Positions 26,023 to 34,681 of a stretch of 64,000 nt of DNA are shown in pieces. The translations under genes were made by a program, and so were the position numbers. A model generated the notes under the pieces. The model did not search any database, was not told the origin of the DNA, and was given only the letters and a program-made list of their open reading frames with translations. Within the stretch, counting starts at the first letter, position 1. Each line of letters begins with the position of its first letter. Location: NCBI RefSeq assembly GCF_005869875.1, contig NZ_VAWG01000007.1, forward strand, positions 1-64,000, in the 5' to 3' direction. The DNA is from Paenibacillus pinistramenti (GTDB lineage: Bacteria; Bacillota; Bacilli; Paenibacillales; Paenibacillaceae).

Positions 26023-27252
26023 ATGTTATTTATTTATGGCCCTTACCTGCCGATCCGCGTACTGGAGGAAATCCGGTTCTGGAAGCAGCAGGAGAAAGAG
26101 CATGTTGATGTCATAAAAGCCATTGTCCCGTCTCTCGAGGCCGTCTATGTCAAACTGCTGGATGATTGGGCAAAAGTATTCAGCGATACGGAAGCCGCAG
26201 CCGATTCCCTGCTGCAGTATGCGCTCTCCGCTCCCGCACATGCGCCGCTGAGCCCGGAGCTGGTCAGGCAGACGGAACGCCTGCTGGCCGCTTCCTTCCG
26301 CCAGTCCCAGGAATGGATCCGCCAGCTGGACGCCATTCTGCACCAGTCCCAGGCCGTTCAAGCCGTTCCTTTGGCCAAGGTTGTCCTGCTCCATATCATC
26401 CGGGAATCGGAATATTTCCTCGCTGTGCTGGAGACGCTCAATCAGCCCGGCCTGATCTCCCAGGCGGCTTCCAAGGTTCCGCCTGCGCCCGACCCTTATC
26501 ATCACCAGCCCAAACCAGGTATCGAATTTTATTCCCGCAAGCTGGAGCAGAGCCTGACGCGGGAGGCGGAGGAGCAGGCCTCAGCGGAGGCGGCTTTGTC
26601 GCCGGGACAGCGGAACAAGGACGGTGCCGTTCCGATCGGCGGTCATCAGCTGCCGCCGCTGCCTTACCCGTATAACGGACTGGAGCCCTATATTGATGAA
26701 GCCACGGTACGGATTCACCATGACAAGCACCACCAGACTTATGTAGATGACCTCAACAAAGCGGAGAAGAAGCTGGAGGAAGCCCGCCAGTCCGGTGATT
26801 TCGATCTGATCAAACACTGGGAGCGCGAGCTTGCCTTTAACGGGGCCGGCCATTATCTGCATACGATCTATTGGGATACGATGAATCCAAAAGGCGGCGG
26901 CAGCCCGAGCGGCGCCCTTCTGGAGCAGATCAGCCGGGATTTTGGCAGCTTCGAAGCCTTCAAGGCCCAATTCTCGAAAGCTGCGGAGAAGGTGGAGGGC
27001 GGCGGCTGGGCCATTCTCGTCTGGAGCCCGCGGGCCCGCAGGCTGGAGATCCTGCAGGCCGAGAAGCACCAGAACCTGTCCCAGTGGGATGTCGTGCCCC
27101 TGCTGCCGCTTGATGTCTGGGAGCATTCCTATTACCTCAAGCATCAGAACAAACGGGCGGACTATATCAAGGACTGGTGGAACGTCGTTTATTGGCCTGC
27201 CGTGCTGGAGCGCTTCAAGCAAGCCCGCCAGCTTCAATGGACGCCTTATTAA
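26023..27252 (+). CDS. DUF2935-like domain fused to Fe/Mn superoxide dismutase
   Basis: A 409-residue protein in two parts. The first 150 residues (RVLEEIRFWKQQEKEHVDVIKAIV; VVLLHIIRESEYFLAVLETL) look like the helical DUF2935 fold with E..H pairs that could bind metal. The C-terminal 200 residues are a superoxide dismutase: LPPLPYPYNGLEPYIDEATVRIHHDKHHQTYVDDLN, GAGHYLHTIYWDTM, and DVWEHSYYLKHQNKRADYI with His, His, Asp and His metal ligands. This is the SodF type of Bacillus. The ATG at 26023 is preferred because GGAAGGGG precedes it; an ATG 22 codons upstream has no ribosome site. Confidence 0.88.
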   Translation: MLFIYGPYLPIRVLEEIRFWKQQEKEHVDVIKAIVPSLEAVYVKLLDDWAKVFSDTEAAADSLLQYALSAPAHAPLSPELVRQTERLLAASFRQSQEWIRQLDAILHQSQAVQAVPLAKVVLLHIIRESEYFLAVLETLNQPGLISQAASKVPPAPDPYHHQPKPGIEFYSRKLEQSLTREAEEQASAEAALSPGQRNKDGAVPIGGHQLPPLPYPYNGLEPYIDEATVRIHHDKHHQTYVDDLNKAEKKLEEARQSGDFDLIKHWERELAFNGAGHYLHTIYWDTMNPKGGGSPSGALLEQISRDFGSFEAFKAQFSKAAEKVEGGGWAILVWSPRARRLEILQAEKHQNLSQWDVVPLLPLDVWEHSYYLKHQNKRADYIKDWWNVVYWPAVLERFKQARQLQWTPY

Positions 27253-27255
27253 GGC

Positions 27256-28077
27256 TCAGCCGTCATATTTCCGGCGCATGCCGGCCTTCAGCTCCTCGAG
27301 GATGCCGGCTGGCACCGCAAGCCGGGCCAGCGCCTCCGGCGCGGCCTCGGCGGCGCCGAACCGCTGCATCGCGGTCTGCTTCAGCGATGCGGTAAAAGCT
27401 TCGGCGGAAGGAACGCCGGCCAGCTCCTGCAGGCTGGCCATTGTTCCGCCTCTCACAACCGGGAAGCCCTCCTGCTGTCCGCAGGAGGCTTCCTCATAGA
27501 AATGGCGGACAAGCCCCGCCATTTCATCGCCCTGACCGCTTACGATCACGAAAGCGGTCAGGATGTACGCCTTCAGCTGGCGGCGCTGCGCAATGCCGCA
27601 GAACTTCCGGCCGCCGATGCTGATGTCGTAGTCGCCGGGACAGAAGGCCCCGGCGATTTCGCCGGCAGCGGCGGCCCCTGACCACGGCTGCACCGCGCCG
27701 CGGATAAACCCGGCCATCCGGGCAAAATCACGGTGAATGTTCAGATCCCCTGCCGCATGCGGCAGGATGATCGACACATTCACAACTCCCGGATGCAGCA
27801 CTACGGCTGCGCCGCCGGACGGTCTGACGCAGACCGACCAGCCCTCGCTCCGCAGCCGCTCCATGGCTGCCGGCGCCCCCGGCAGCCTCCGGTCACGCAG
27901 GCCGAGCACCATGGCCTGCGGGTGCCGCCATAGATGAAGCAGCGGCGGCCCGCCTTCGCCGACTAATCTGCAGTAATATTCCTCCCTGGCAAAGTGGTCC
28001 AGGATATCCTCTCCCTGCAGCAGCGGGGCTTCAACGATGATCATTTCTTCAGGCAGCTCGCTCATGCCGCTCATCAC
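27256..28077 (-). CDS. lipL: Octanoyl-[GcvH]:protein N-octanoyltransferase (LipL type)
   Basis: A 273-residue member of the biotin/lipoate ligase fold. In Bacillales LipL moves octanoyl groups from GcvH to the E2 subunits of 2-oxoacid dehydrogenases. Evidence is the VRPSGGAAVVLHPGVVNVSIILP block (about residue 84) and FCPGDYDISIGGRKFCGIAQRR (about 145), which holds the amidotransferase catalytic Cys and the conserved Lys. Absence of a C-terminal ligase domain argues against LplJ. AAGGAAAGG precedes the ATG. It converges with the SOD fusion, with only 3 bp between the genes. Confidence 0.88.
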   Translation of the reverse strand: MMSGMSELPEEMIIVEAPLLQGEDILDHFAREEYYCRLVGEGGPPLLHLWRHPQAMVLGLRDRRLPGAPAAMERLRSEGWSVCVRPSGGAAVVLHPGVVNVSIILPHAAGDLNIHRDFARMAGFIRGAVQPWSGAAAAGEIAGAFCPGDYDISIGGRKFCGIAQRRQLKAYILTAFVIVSGQGDEMAGLVRHFYEEASCGQQEGFPVVRGGTMASLQELAGVPSAEAFTASLKQTAMQRFGAAEAAPEALARLAVPAGILEELKAGMRRKYDG

Positions 28078-28123
28078 ATCACAACCTTTCCTTCCTCTTT
28101 CATTCTGCTCTTTCGTATGTAAT

Positions 28124-28156
28124 AAAAAAAGGCCCTGCCCAAAAGGCAGGACCTCC
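28124..28156 (-). terminator. Terminator of folE
   Basis: On the minus strand AGGTCCTGCC pairs with GGCAGGGCCT and is followed by TTTTTTATT. Confidence 0.85.
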
Positions 28157-28174
28157 TTCCGCCTGCCGGAAGTA

Positions 28175-28768
28175 TTAATCCCTGATCAAAGATAAGAATT
28201 CCGAACGCGATGCCGGATCTGTACGGAAGGTGCCGCGAACGGCTGACGTAATTGTTCTGCTGCCGGGCTTCTTCACGCCCCGGGAGCACATGCACAAGTG
28301 TTCGCCTTCCACTACAACCATAACGCCCTGCGGCTTAAGCACCTCGTCCATCAGATCCGCGATCTGTGAGGTGATGCGTTCCTGCACCTGCAGCCGGCGG
28401 GTCACCGCCTCAACCAGACGGGCAAGCTTGCTGAGTCCCGCGATATGACCGCTTGGGATATAGCCGATGTGCACTTTGCCAAAGAAAGGCGCCATATGGT
28501 GCTCACATTGACTGTAGTACACGATATCCTTCACGATAACCAGTTCCTCATGATTCTCCTCGAACGTCACGCCGAGCACCTCACGGGGATCGACTTCATA
28601 GCCTGCAAAAATCTCTTCGTACATCCGGGTTACCCGGGCCGGAGTATCCAGCAGGCCTTCGCGTTCCACATCCTCGCCAATCAGCTTCAGAATCTCGCGG
28701 ATATGATCCTCGATTTTTTCACGGTTCCTGCTTACCTGTGTGTTCAAATAATCTTTAACGCCTGCCAT
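28175..28768 (-). CDS. folE: GTP cyclohydrolase I FolE
   Basis: A 197-residue enzyme that converts GTP to dihydroneopterin triphosphate, the first step to folate and to queuosine precursors. Signature blocks are [39 protein letters not shown] (zinc Cys and His, about residue 80), and [25 protein letters not shown] with the third zinc Cys. The ATG at 28768 (MAGVKDYL) has GGGG before it; an upstream in-frame start eight codons earlier is less likely. Confidence 0.97.
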   Translation of the reverse strand: MAGVKDYLNTQVSRNREKIEDHIREILKLIGEDVEREGLLDTPARVTRMYEEIFAGYEVDPREVLGVTFEENHEELVIVKDIVYYSQCEHHMAPFFGKVHIGYIPSGHIAGLSKLARLVEAVTRRLQVQERITSQIADLMDEVLKPQGVMVVVEGEHLCMCSRGVKKPGSRTITSAVRGTFRTDPASRSEFLSLIRD

Positions 28769-28813
28769 CACTGTCCCCCCTTTTCTCGTCATTCCTAAAA
28801 GAACAAAGCGGTA

Positions 28814-29059
28814 TTATTTATTTTTCTTCCGGCCTGCTCCAGGCTTCGGCATTTGATGCTGCTGTTTCTTCATCATCTGCTGCGCACGCTGCATTTGTTT
28901 GCCGTTCAGGTTATACCCCATTTGTTTAGCCATTTGCTGCAGCATCTGCGGATCGTTCTGCATCTTGGTCAGCTGCTTCCGGAGATAGAAGACCCCGATT
29001 GCAAAACCGCCGGCCAGACCGACGATCAGTGTAAGAATTGGAATAATAATATTCCACAT
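28814..29059 (-). CDS. yneF: YneF-family small membrane protein (UPF0154)
   Basis: An 81-residue protein with one N-terminal membrane helix (IIIPILTLIVGLAGGFAIGVFYL) and a basic, Gln/Met-rich tail. QNDPQMLQQMAKQMGYNLNGKQMQRAQQMMKK matches the YneF family, which is conserved in Firmicutes; its function is unknown. GGGGTGG precedes the ATG. Confidence 0.92.
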   Translation of the reverse strand: MWNIIIPILTLIVGLAGGFAIGVFYLRKQLTKMQNDPQMLQQMAKQMGYNLNGKQMQRAQQMMKKQQHQMPKPGAGRKKNK

Positions 29060-29188
29060 GGATAAGCCACCCCTGTATTATTCAAAATTCATAGTTGTAC
29101 CGGGCATTTGTGCCGGGCACTAGATTTTATAATAGCATTCTTTGTCCAGCCGTAGCAAATGCAAATTAAGCCTGATTCCCCTCGGAGT

Positions 29189-30997
29189 TCAATTCCTCTG
29201 CCGCTCTATAGCGAGCAGGCTTTCCTTAACGCCAATGCCCCCGGCGTAGCCGGTCATTGCGCCGTTTGCACCCACAATCCGGTGGCAGGGAACAATGACG
29301 GGAACCGGGTTGCGGTTGTTCGCGCCGCCTACTGCCCGGACCGCTTTAGGCTGGCCGATCTGTTCGGCAATCGTCTTGTAGGACGCCGTCTGTCCGTATG
29401 GTACCTGAAGCAGCGCCTCCCACACCTTGAGCTGGAACGGGGTGCCTTTGAGATCAAGCTTCAGGTCAAAGGCCGTCCGTCTGCCCGCAAAATAATCGCC
29501 GAGCTGCTCCAGGCACTCCTTGAGCTCCGCGGAAGAACGCACAAGGCTAACGCCCGGCATATATTTGGCCGCCCACTTCTGTCTTGATTCACCGGTGGCT
29601 TCAGCGCCCCCAAATTGGATCAGGCAAATGCCCGCGGCGCTTCCGGCAACCGTCAGCAGCCCGATGGGCGAAGACATTTCTTCATAAAAAAGGGCTCCGC
29701 CTGCTTCCCGGGTCAGCTCTTCAGTACGTTGTCCAGCAGGCTGATCCATACTTTGTTCAGTAAGCTCCCGCTCAGCCGCTTCCCGCAGCTTCGCTTCGGC
29801 TTCTCTAATATAAGTCAGCACCATCTCATCACACTCCTTCTCCAGCGCCTGATTGATCGCTTCCAACGCCTCTTCTCCTCCAATCCGGCTGATCGCCCAT
29901 GCCGCTGTTCCCCGGAGCTCCGGTCTCGGATCGTGAAGCAGCACTTCCATTAATTTCGGCAGGGCAGCACGGTCTTTAAAGTTGCCGAGCGCAATGACCG
30001 CATTGCGCTGGATCGGCTTCTTGCCGCGCCAGGCGGCCGCGGTCGGCCCAAAGCGGTCTTTGAAGTCCCGGTTGCTGATGTCAAGCAGCGGCTGCAGCAG
30101 CGGTTTAGCAATTTCCGGGTCAGGCTGGAGCTCCAGACGGTGGTCCCAGTGCTTGCCCCGGTTCTTCGGGCAGACCATCTGGCACGTATCACATCCGTAC
30201 AAGCGGTTGCCGATCTTGAGCATAAACTCTTCGCTGAGAAAGCCTTTGGTCTGAGTCAAAAAGGATACGCAGCGCTGGGCATTCAGCATCCCGCCGCCGA
30301 GCAGCGCTCCTGTCGGACAGGCGTCCAGGCATTTGGTGCACTCTCCGCAGTCTTCGAGAACCGGCGGGTCCGGTTCAAAGGGCAGGTCTGTAATCATTTC
30401 GCCGAGATAGATCCAGGAGCCCCAGTCCGGCGAGATGATCAGTCCATTTTTCCCGGCAAAACCGATTCCCGCCCGCTCGGCCACCGCCCTGTCATTCAGC
30501 ACCCCGGTGTCGACCATGCTCTCAATCCGGACGTCCGGCACCCGCTCTTTAATGAAAGCGGCCAGCTTGTCCATCGCTTCGCGCAGAACGGTATGATAAT
30601 CCCTGCCCCAGGCCGACCGTGCCAAAATGCCCCGCGTTCTGCCCGGCTCCGATTTCGGCGGGTTGACCATCTTGGAGGGATAAGCCACTGCGACGGCAAT
30701 AATGGATCTGGCTTCGGCCATCGTCAGCTTGGGATCCACCCGTTTATCTATATCTTTCTCCTCAAATCCGGATTCATAGCCTTTAGCCCTGATCTCCTCC
30801 AGAATCGGCTTCAGCGACAGAAAGGGATCTGCCGTCGTAAAGCCGACCTGGTCAATCCCGAGCCCGGAGGCCGCGGATTTGATCTCTTCCTTCAGCCATC
30901 CCCAGTCCTCAGCAGGTGTTGTATTCTTTTGTTCACGGGGATTATGCACGTTCAATCCGGTCACCTCTTTAAAGTAAGCATAATAATAGAAAAGCAT
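29189..30997 (-). CDS. queG: Fusion: epoxyqueuosine reductase QueG, HEAT repeats, O6-methylguanine-DNA methyltransferase
   Basis: One open frame of 602 residues joins two enzymes. Residues about 30-400 are QueG, which reduces epoxyqueuosine in tRNA with cobalamin and Fe-S clusters: cluster cysteines are in CGECTKCLDACPTGALL and YGCDTCQMVCPKNRG, followed by HEAT-like repeats (RNAVIALGNFKDRAALPKLM). After a Glu/Gln-rich linker (about 405-430) come residues about 435-602, an Ogt/MGMT domain with FQLKVWEALLQVPYGQTASY and the acceptor Cys in VIVPCHRIVGANG. GGGGAG precedes the ATG. The two activities have no shared substrate, so the fusion is unusual. Confidence 0.92.
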   Translation of the reverse strand: MLFYYYAYFKEVTGLNVHNPREQKNTTPAEDWGWLKEEIKSAASGLGIDQVGFTTADPFLSLKPILEEIRAKGYESGFEEKDIDKRVDPKLTMAEARSIIAVAVAYPSKMVNPPKSEPGRTRGILARSAWGRDYHTVLREAMDKLAAFIKERVPDVRIESMVDTGVLNDRAVAERAGIGFAGKNGLIISPDWGSWIYLGEMITDLPFEPDPPVLEDCGECTKCLDACPTGALLGGGMLNAQRCVSFLTQTKGFLSEEFMLKIGNRLYGCDTCQMVCPKNRGKHWDHRLELQPDPEIAKPLLQPLLDISNRDFKDRFGPTAAAWRGKKPIQRNAVIALGNFKDRAALPKLMEVLLHDPRPELRGTAAWAISRIGGEEALEAINQALEKECDEMVLTYIREAEAKLREAAERELTEQSMDQPAGQRTEELTREAGGALFYEEMSSPIGLLTVAGSAAGICLIQFGGAEATGESRQKWAAKYMPGVSLVRSSAELKECLEQLGDYFAGRRTAFDLKLDLKGTPFQLKVWEALLQVPYGQTASYKTIAEQIGQPKAVRAVGGANNRNPVPVIVPCHRIVGANGAMTGYAGGIGVKESLLAIERQRN

Positions 30998-31071
30998 ATC
31001 TCCCCGCCCTTTGCAACGGCATGGAAGATATGCTCTATTAATTGTAAAATCAGGTATTGGCGTTCTTCATT

Positions 31072-31506
31072 TTATCTCAGCACAGAATGGACTGCGGCAA
31101 TACTCAGCTTCTGGAAAGCTTCCAGCATCCGGCCTGCGTACCCCATTGCTTCATAAAGCGGCATAGCAGCCTTGTTATGTTCATCGCCTGCAATCATGAT
31201 GCTGCTCACATTGCGCTGCTGGAACCGCTGCTCCATAGCCTGTACAAGAGCTTTCCCTACACCGCGCCGGCGGTGTTCAGGATGAACGGCAACCCGGTAA
31301 ATGCAGCCCAGGTTCTGGTCAATCGTTCCGATTAACGCACCGATAATTCCCTCTTCCTCTTCCACAACCATAATCAGTTCTGAATCGAAAGACAATTGTC
31401 TTGCAAAAGCACGTCTGGTGTCTTCGTAACATTCTTCAGACAATGAAACCTGCAATAGGTCTGTCACCTTGGTGACATCGCTCAACTGAAAGGAACGAAC
31501 GCGCAT
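31072..31506 (-). CDS. GNAT-family N-acetyltransferase
   Basis: A 144-residue acetyltransferase. The acetyl-CoA pyrophosphate loop is HPEHRRRGVGKALVQAMEQRF (about residue 80) and the C-terminal block NKAAMPLYEAMGYAGR is typical. The start MRVRSFQLSDV is chosen at 31506, where GAGGGAG precedes it at good distance. The substrate is unknown; single-domain GNATs of this type often modify small molecules or protein N-termini. Confidence 0.88.
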   Translation of the reverse strand: MRVRSFQLSDVTKVTDLLQVSLSEECYEDTRRAFARQLSFDSELIMVVEEEEGIIGALIGTIDQNLGCIYRVAVHPEHRRRGVGKALVQAMEQRFQQRNVSSIMIAGDEHNKAAMPLYEAMGYAGRMLEAFQKLSIAAVHSVLR

Positions 31507-31663
31507 GCTTCTAATCTCCCTCTTCTTGTGCATGATAGATTTATGTAAAAATACAGGACGACCTTTACACAAATCAGAACCGGAAATCGTGACAAAAACC
31601 GATAAATATCGGTGTCTATAGTAATTAAACCATACTTATCTCCCGATTACACGCTTTTTCTTC

Positions 31664-31677
31664 TGAAAGCGCTTTAT
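31664..31677 (+). promoter_or_regulatory. cre-like catabolite box TGAAAGCGCTTTAT
   Basis: The 14-bp motif closely follows the CcpA site consensus (TGWAARCGYTWNCW) and lies about 330 bp upstream of sodA and 158 bp upstream of the GNAT start. Which gene it would control is unclear. Confidence 0.4.
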
Positions 31678-31856
31678 ATTAAACGCTTACATTTTCTGTG
31701 AGGATTAACTCGATGTTAATAAAGGAATTGGCGGAAAAATACGGCTTTTACACTCTATTAACATTGGGATAACAAAGGTGATCAGCGGCGGGGCAACCAG
31801 CTGCGAAGCTGCATTTTTTTCTGCGGGGAAAAAGGCAGTCAGCGCCTCTAAATGGT

Positions 31857-31886
31857 TTGGATTTCCTGAAATTTGGTTAATATAAT
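31857..31886 (+). promoter_or_regulatory. Putative promoter of sodA
   Basis: TTGGAT and a perfect TATAAT are 18 bp apart, ending about 110 bp before the sodA start. Confidence 0.5.
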
Positions 31887-31994
31887 GAAGGCCTTTTTTC
31901 CAGATATGGATATCCGGCCGCTCTGGGGACGCCTGCCTAAGGCACGCTCCTTGAGAGTTAATCAACCTATTCCAAAGCTCAGGAGGTATTCGCA

Positions 31995-32606
31995 ATGGCT
32001 TATGAATTACCGGCACTTCCTTATCCTGCAAACGCACTTGAACCTCACATTGACGAGCAGACGATGAATATTCACCACGACCGCCATCACAATACGTACG
32101 TAACGAACCTGAATAATGCACTCGAAAGCGCACCCGAGCTGCAGAGCAAAAGCGTCGAAGAGCTGATCGCAAATCTTGGCACGGTTCCGGAAAATATCCG
32201 CACAGCCGTCCGCAACAACGGCGGCGGCCATGCCAACCACTCCCTGTTCTGGACTGTGATCGGTCCAAACGGCGGCGGAGCGCCGACCGGCGAGGTAGCC
32301 GCAGCAATCGACAGCGATTTGGGCGGCTACGACAAATTCAAGGAGGAGTTCACCAAAGCGGCTACGACGCGCTTCGGCAGCGGCTGGGCGTGGCTGGTCG
32401 TAGGCAAGGACGGCAAGCTGGCCGTAACCAGCACACCGAACCAGGACAGCCCGCTGATGGAAGGCCTGACGCCGATCCTCGGCCTTGACGTTTGGGAGCA
32501 CGCCTACTATCTGAAGTACCAGAACAAACGCCCGGATTACATCGCAGCCTTCTGGAATGTGATCAACTGGGATGAAGTGAACAAGCGTTATCTCGCGGCG
32601 AAATAA
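31995..32606 (+). CDS. sodA: Superoxide dismutase, Mn type (copy 1)
   Basis: A 203-residue cytoplasmic superoxide dismutase. Metal ligands are the His in [13 protein letters not shown] (about residue 27), the His in [12 protein letters not shown] (about 82), and Asp and His in [19 protein letters not shown] (about 164-168). The Gln of STPNQDSP favours manganese. AGGAGGT precedes the ATG. Copy 2 at 57456 is very similar along its whole length; the main differences are in the middle ([31 protein letters not shown]). A third dismutase domain is at 26023. Confidence 0.97.
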   Translation: MAYELPALPYPANALEPHIDEQTMNIHHDRHHNTYVTNLNNALESAPELQSKSVEELIANLGTVPENIRTAVRNNGGGHANHSLFWTVIGPNGGGAPTGEVAAAIDSDLGGYDKFKEEFTKAATTRFGSGWAWLVVGKDGKLAVTSTPNQDSPLMEGLTPILGLDVWEHAYYLKYQNKRPDYIAAFWNVINWDEVNKRYLAAK

Positions 32607-32656
32607 GCCTGCTTGGAAGCGGGAACGCGTATGCGGCTGAGCGTATGCGGCATAAT

Positions 32657-32694
32657 AAGGAAGGCCCTCATCTCCTGTGGATGAGGGCCTTTCC
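32657..32694. terminator. Terminator after sodA copy 1
   Basis: GGAAGGCCCTCAT and ATGAGGGCCTTTCC form a perfect long stem between sodA and the convergent mutY. Confidence 0.8.
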
Positions 32695-32737
32695 TGTATG
32701 TCGATCGCCGAGATGATCTCGGGCTTATCCGATAGCT

Positions 32738-34012
32738 CTAAAGCTCTTCCCCGCTCTCTTCCTGCTCATCGAAATAGTGATTCAGAATCCGCAGGAAGAC
32801 GTTGGGGAACGCCAGCTCTTCCATATCCTCGCGCGTAATCCAGCGCGAGGGGGAGGGCGGCGTAAGGGCAGGGGCAGCAGAGCCGCCCGCGGGGCTGCTG
32901 TCCCCCCGGCCTCCGCCGCCGGCTTCATAGGCCGCGCCTGCTTCCGCGGCCATCAGCCCCAGGGAAGCGTCACACGCTTCAGCCTGCTGGAACCTGAACA
33001 CGCGCAGGTTCCAGTGGATATGGCTGAAGGTGTGCTCCGCTTCCATATAAAGGCCGAGCGGCCGGGCCGGAAGCCCTTCGGCCGCAAGGGCGGCGGCCAG
33101 CCGGTCCATCGCCGGACCTTCCGGCAGGCCGCCGCCTTCCCCTGGCTGGTCCTCCGCAGCCAGGACATGGGGCAGCTCCCACATGCGTGCGAGCAGCCCC
33201 GAGGCCGCGCGCTGACGCACCAGCACGCGGCCGGCCTGCGCGCCGGTCCCCTCGACCAAAGCCGCCAGCCTGAACTCCGGGCGCGGCTTCTTCGCTTTGG
33301 TCTTGACCGGCAGCTGCGCTTCCATGCCGGCGATCCGCGCCTGGCAGTGCTCCATCACCGGGCAGGTGAGGCAGTGCGGCGACTTCGGCGTGCAAACCAG
33401 CGCGCCAAGCTCCATCAGCGCCTGATTGAAGTCGGACGCCCTTCCCTCCGGGATCAGCCGCGCTGCCAGCGCCTCCATCTTCACGCGTGCTGCCGGCTTG
33501 GCGATGTCATCCTCAAGCAGGAAATAGCGGGACAATACCCGCATGACATTTCCGTCGACCGCCGGCTCCGGCTGGCCGAAGGCGATGCTGAGGATGGCAC
33601 CGGCCGTGTACGGCCCAACTCCTTTTAAAGCTGAAACAGATGCTTTGTCGTCCGGCACCCTGCCTCCATGCAGCTCCACTACCTGCCGGGCAGCTGCCTG
33701 CAGATTGCGGGCACGGGAATAATACCCCAGCCCTTCCCAGCATTTCAGCACTTCTTCCTCCGGGGCCAGGGCGAGATCCGTCAAGGTGGGAAACCGTTCA
33801 ATAAACCGTTGAAAATAAGGAATGACCGTATCCACCCTGGTCTGCTGCAGCATAATCTCCGATACCCAGATATAATAAGGGTCCCGCTGTCTGCGCCAAG
33901 GCAGATCCCGTTTGGCGGTCTCATACCAGTCCAGCAATTTATGACTGAAATACTGCTCTATATTCGTTTCGGACACTCTGTCTGTTCGCTCCCTTTGATG
34001 ATAATCTTGCAT
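32738..34012 (-). CDS. mutY: A/G-specific adenine glycosylase MutY
   Basis: A base-excision repair enzyme of about 424 residues that removes adenine opposite 8-oxoguanine. Blocks in order: LPWRRQRDPYYIWVSEIMLQQTRVDTVIPYF, then the HhH-GPD LKGVGPYTAGAILSIAFGQPEPAVDGNVMRVLSR with catalytic Asp. The Fe-S loop is CTPKSPHCLTCPVMEHC, followed by a Nudix-like C-terminal domain for 8-oxoG recognition. Near residue 375 lies a Gly/Ser/Pro-rich insertion (AYEAGGGGRGDSSPAGG). ATG 34012 directly follows the acpS stop, with GGTGGAG before it; a GTG at 33976 is an alternative start. Confidence 0.95.
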   Translation of the reverse strand: MQDYHQRERTDRVSETNIEQYFSHKLLDWYETAKRDLPWRRQRDPYYIWVSEIMLQQTRVDTVIPYFQRFIERFPTLTDLALAPEEEVLKCWEGLGYYSRARNLQAAARQVVELHGGRVPDDKASVSALKGVGPYTAGAILSIAFGQPEPAVDGNVMRVLSRYFLLEDDIAKPAARVKMEALAARLIPEGRASDFNQALMELGALVCTPKSPHCLTCPVMEHCQARIAGMEAQLPVKTKAKKPRPEFRLAALVEGTGAQAGRVLVRQRAASGLLARMWELPHVLAAEDQPGEGGGLPEGPAMDRLAAALAAEGLPARPLGLYMEAEHTFSHIHWNLRVFRFQQAEACDASLGLMAAEAGAAYEAGGGGRGDSSPAGGSAAPALTPPSPSRWITREDMEELAFPNVFLRILNHYFDEQEESGEEL

Positions 34013-34013
34013 G

Positions 34014-34409
34014 CTAACGCTGCTCCACCACACAGAAGGCTGAAGCCAGGCTGCGTTCATGCGTAATGCTGATATGAATGTTGAAAAGCTCCCGGCCGCT
34101 CTCGCCCCATCCGAGCCTTGCCCAGGCCGCCGCGCTGAGCGCAGCCGATGGTTTGCCCGAGGCATCGGGCAGAATTTCTATATCCTCAAAGCCCAGCTTG
34201 CTTCCGATCCCGCAGCCGAAAGCTTTGGACACCGCTTCCTTCGCCGCAAATCTGCCGGCCGCAAATTCGGCCGTTCTGCCGGCCGCTCCCGGCAGCGCAC
34301 GCTCGGCTGGCGTCAGTATCCGCTCCAGAAAGCGGCCGCCCGAGCTGCGCTGCAGAATTGTTCCCATCCGCGCAATCTCGACCACATCATGGCCAATCCC
34401 ATATATCAA
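34014..34409 (-). CDS. acpS: Holo-[acyl-carrier-protein] synthase AcpS
   Basis: A 131-residue phosphopantetheinyl transferase that activates ACP for fatty-acid synthesis. Family motifs are IYGIGHDVVEIARM at the N-terminus (Mg-binding Asp), RILTPAERA, and GRFAAKEAVSKAFGCGIG (Glu and Lys). The C-terminal HISITHERSLASAF is also typical. The TTG at 34409 fits both the family N-terminus and a GGAGG ribosome site 11 nt upstream; a GTG three codons earlier lies too close to it. It is immediately followed by mutY. Confidence 0.93.
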   Translation of the reverse strand: MIYGIGHDVVEIARMGTILQRSSGGRFLERILTPAERALPGAAGRTAEFAAGRFAAKEAVSKAFGCGIGSKLGFEDIEILPDASGKPSAALSAAAWARLGWGESGRELFNIHISITHERSLASAFCVVEQR

Positions 34410-34681
34410 ATCCAGCACTTCCTCCCAGAACCGGCATCCACGCACGCAGTCCAGATAAATAAGTCAACCTTCCGCAATCTACGCTTCATTGTAGCAGGAC
34501 AAACCGGGGGATGCGAGCCCCCGCAGGGCGCATGGTATAATTAACCAACAGATTTTTCCCGAGGCTTTGGTCGCCTTGCGCAGCCTTGAACAGACAGCCT
34601 GAAACCGTATCAGCAAAAATCGTCAAGAAGCCGCCTTCCTCTTCTTCTATACTAGAACCATGACCGGTCTGGAGGATGTTC

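Larger units (their letters stand above)
31507..31994. other. Gene-free region upstream of sodA (488 bp)
   Basis: No credible gene is visible on either strand; the minus-strand frame across sodA is a shadow. The region contains a cre-like box and a promoter for sodA, listed separately. It is richer in AT than its neighbours between 31600 and 31760. Confidence 0.6.
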
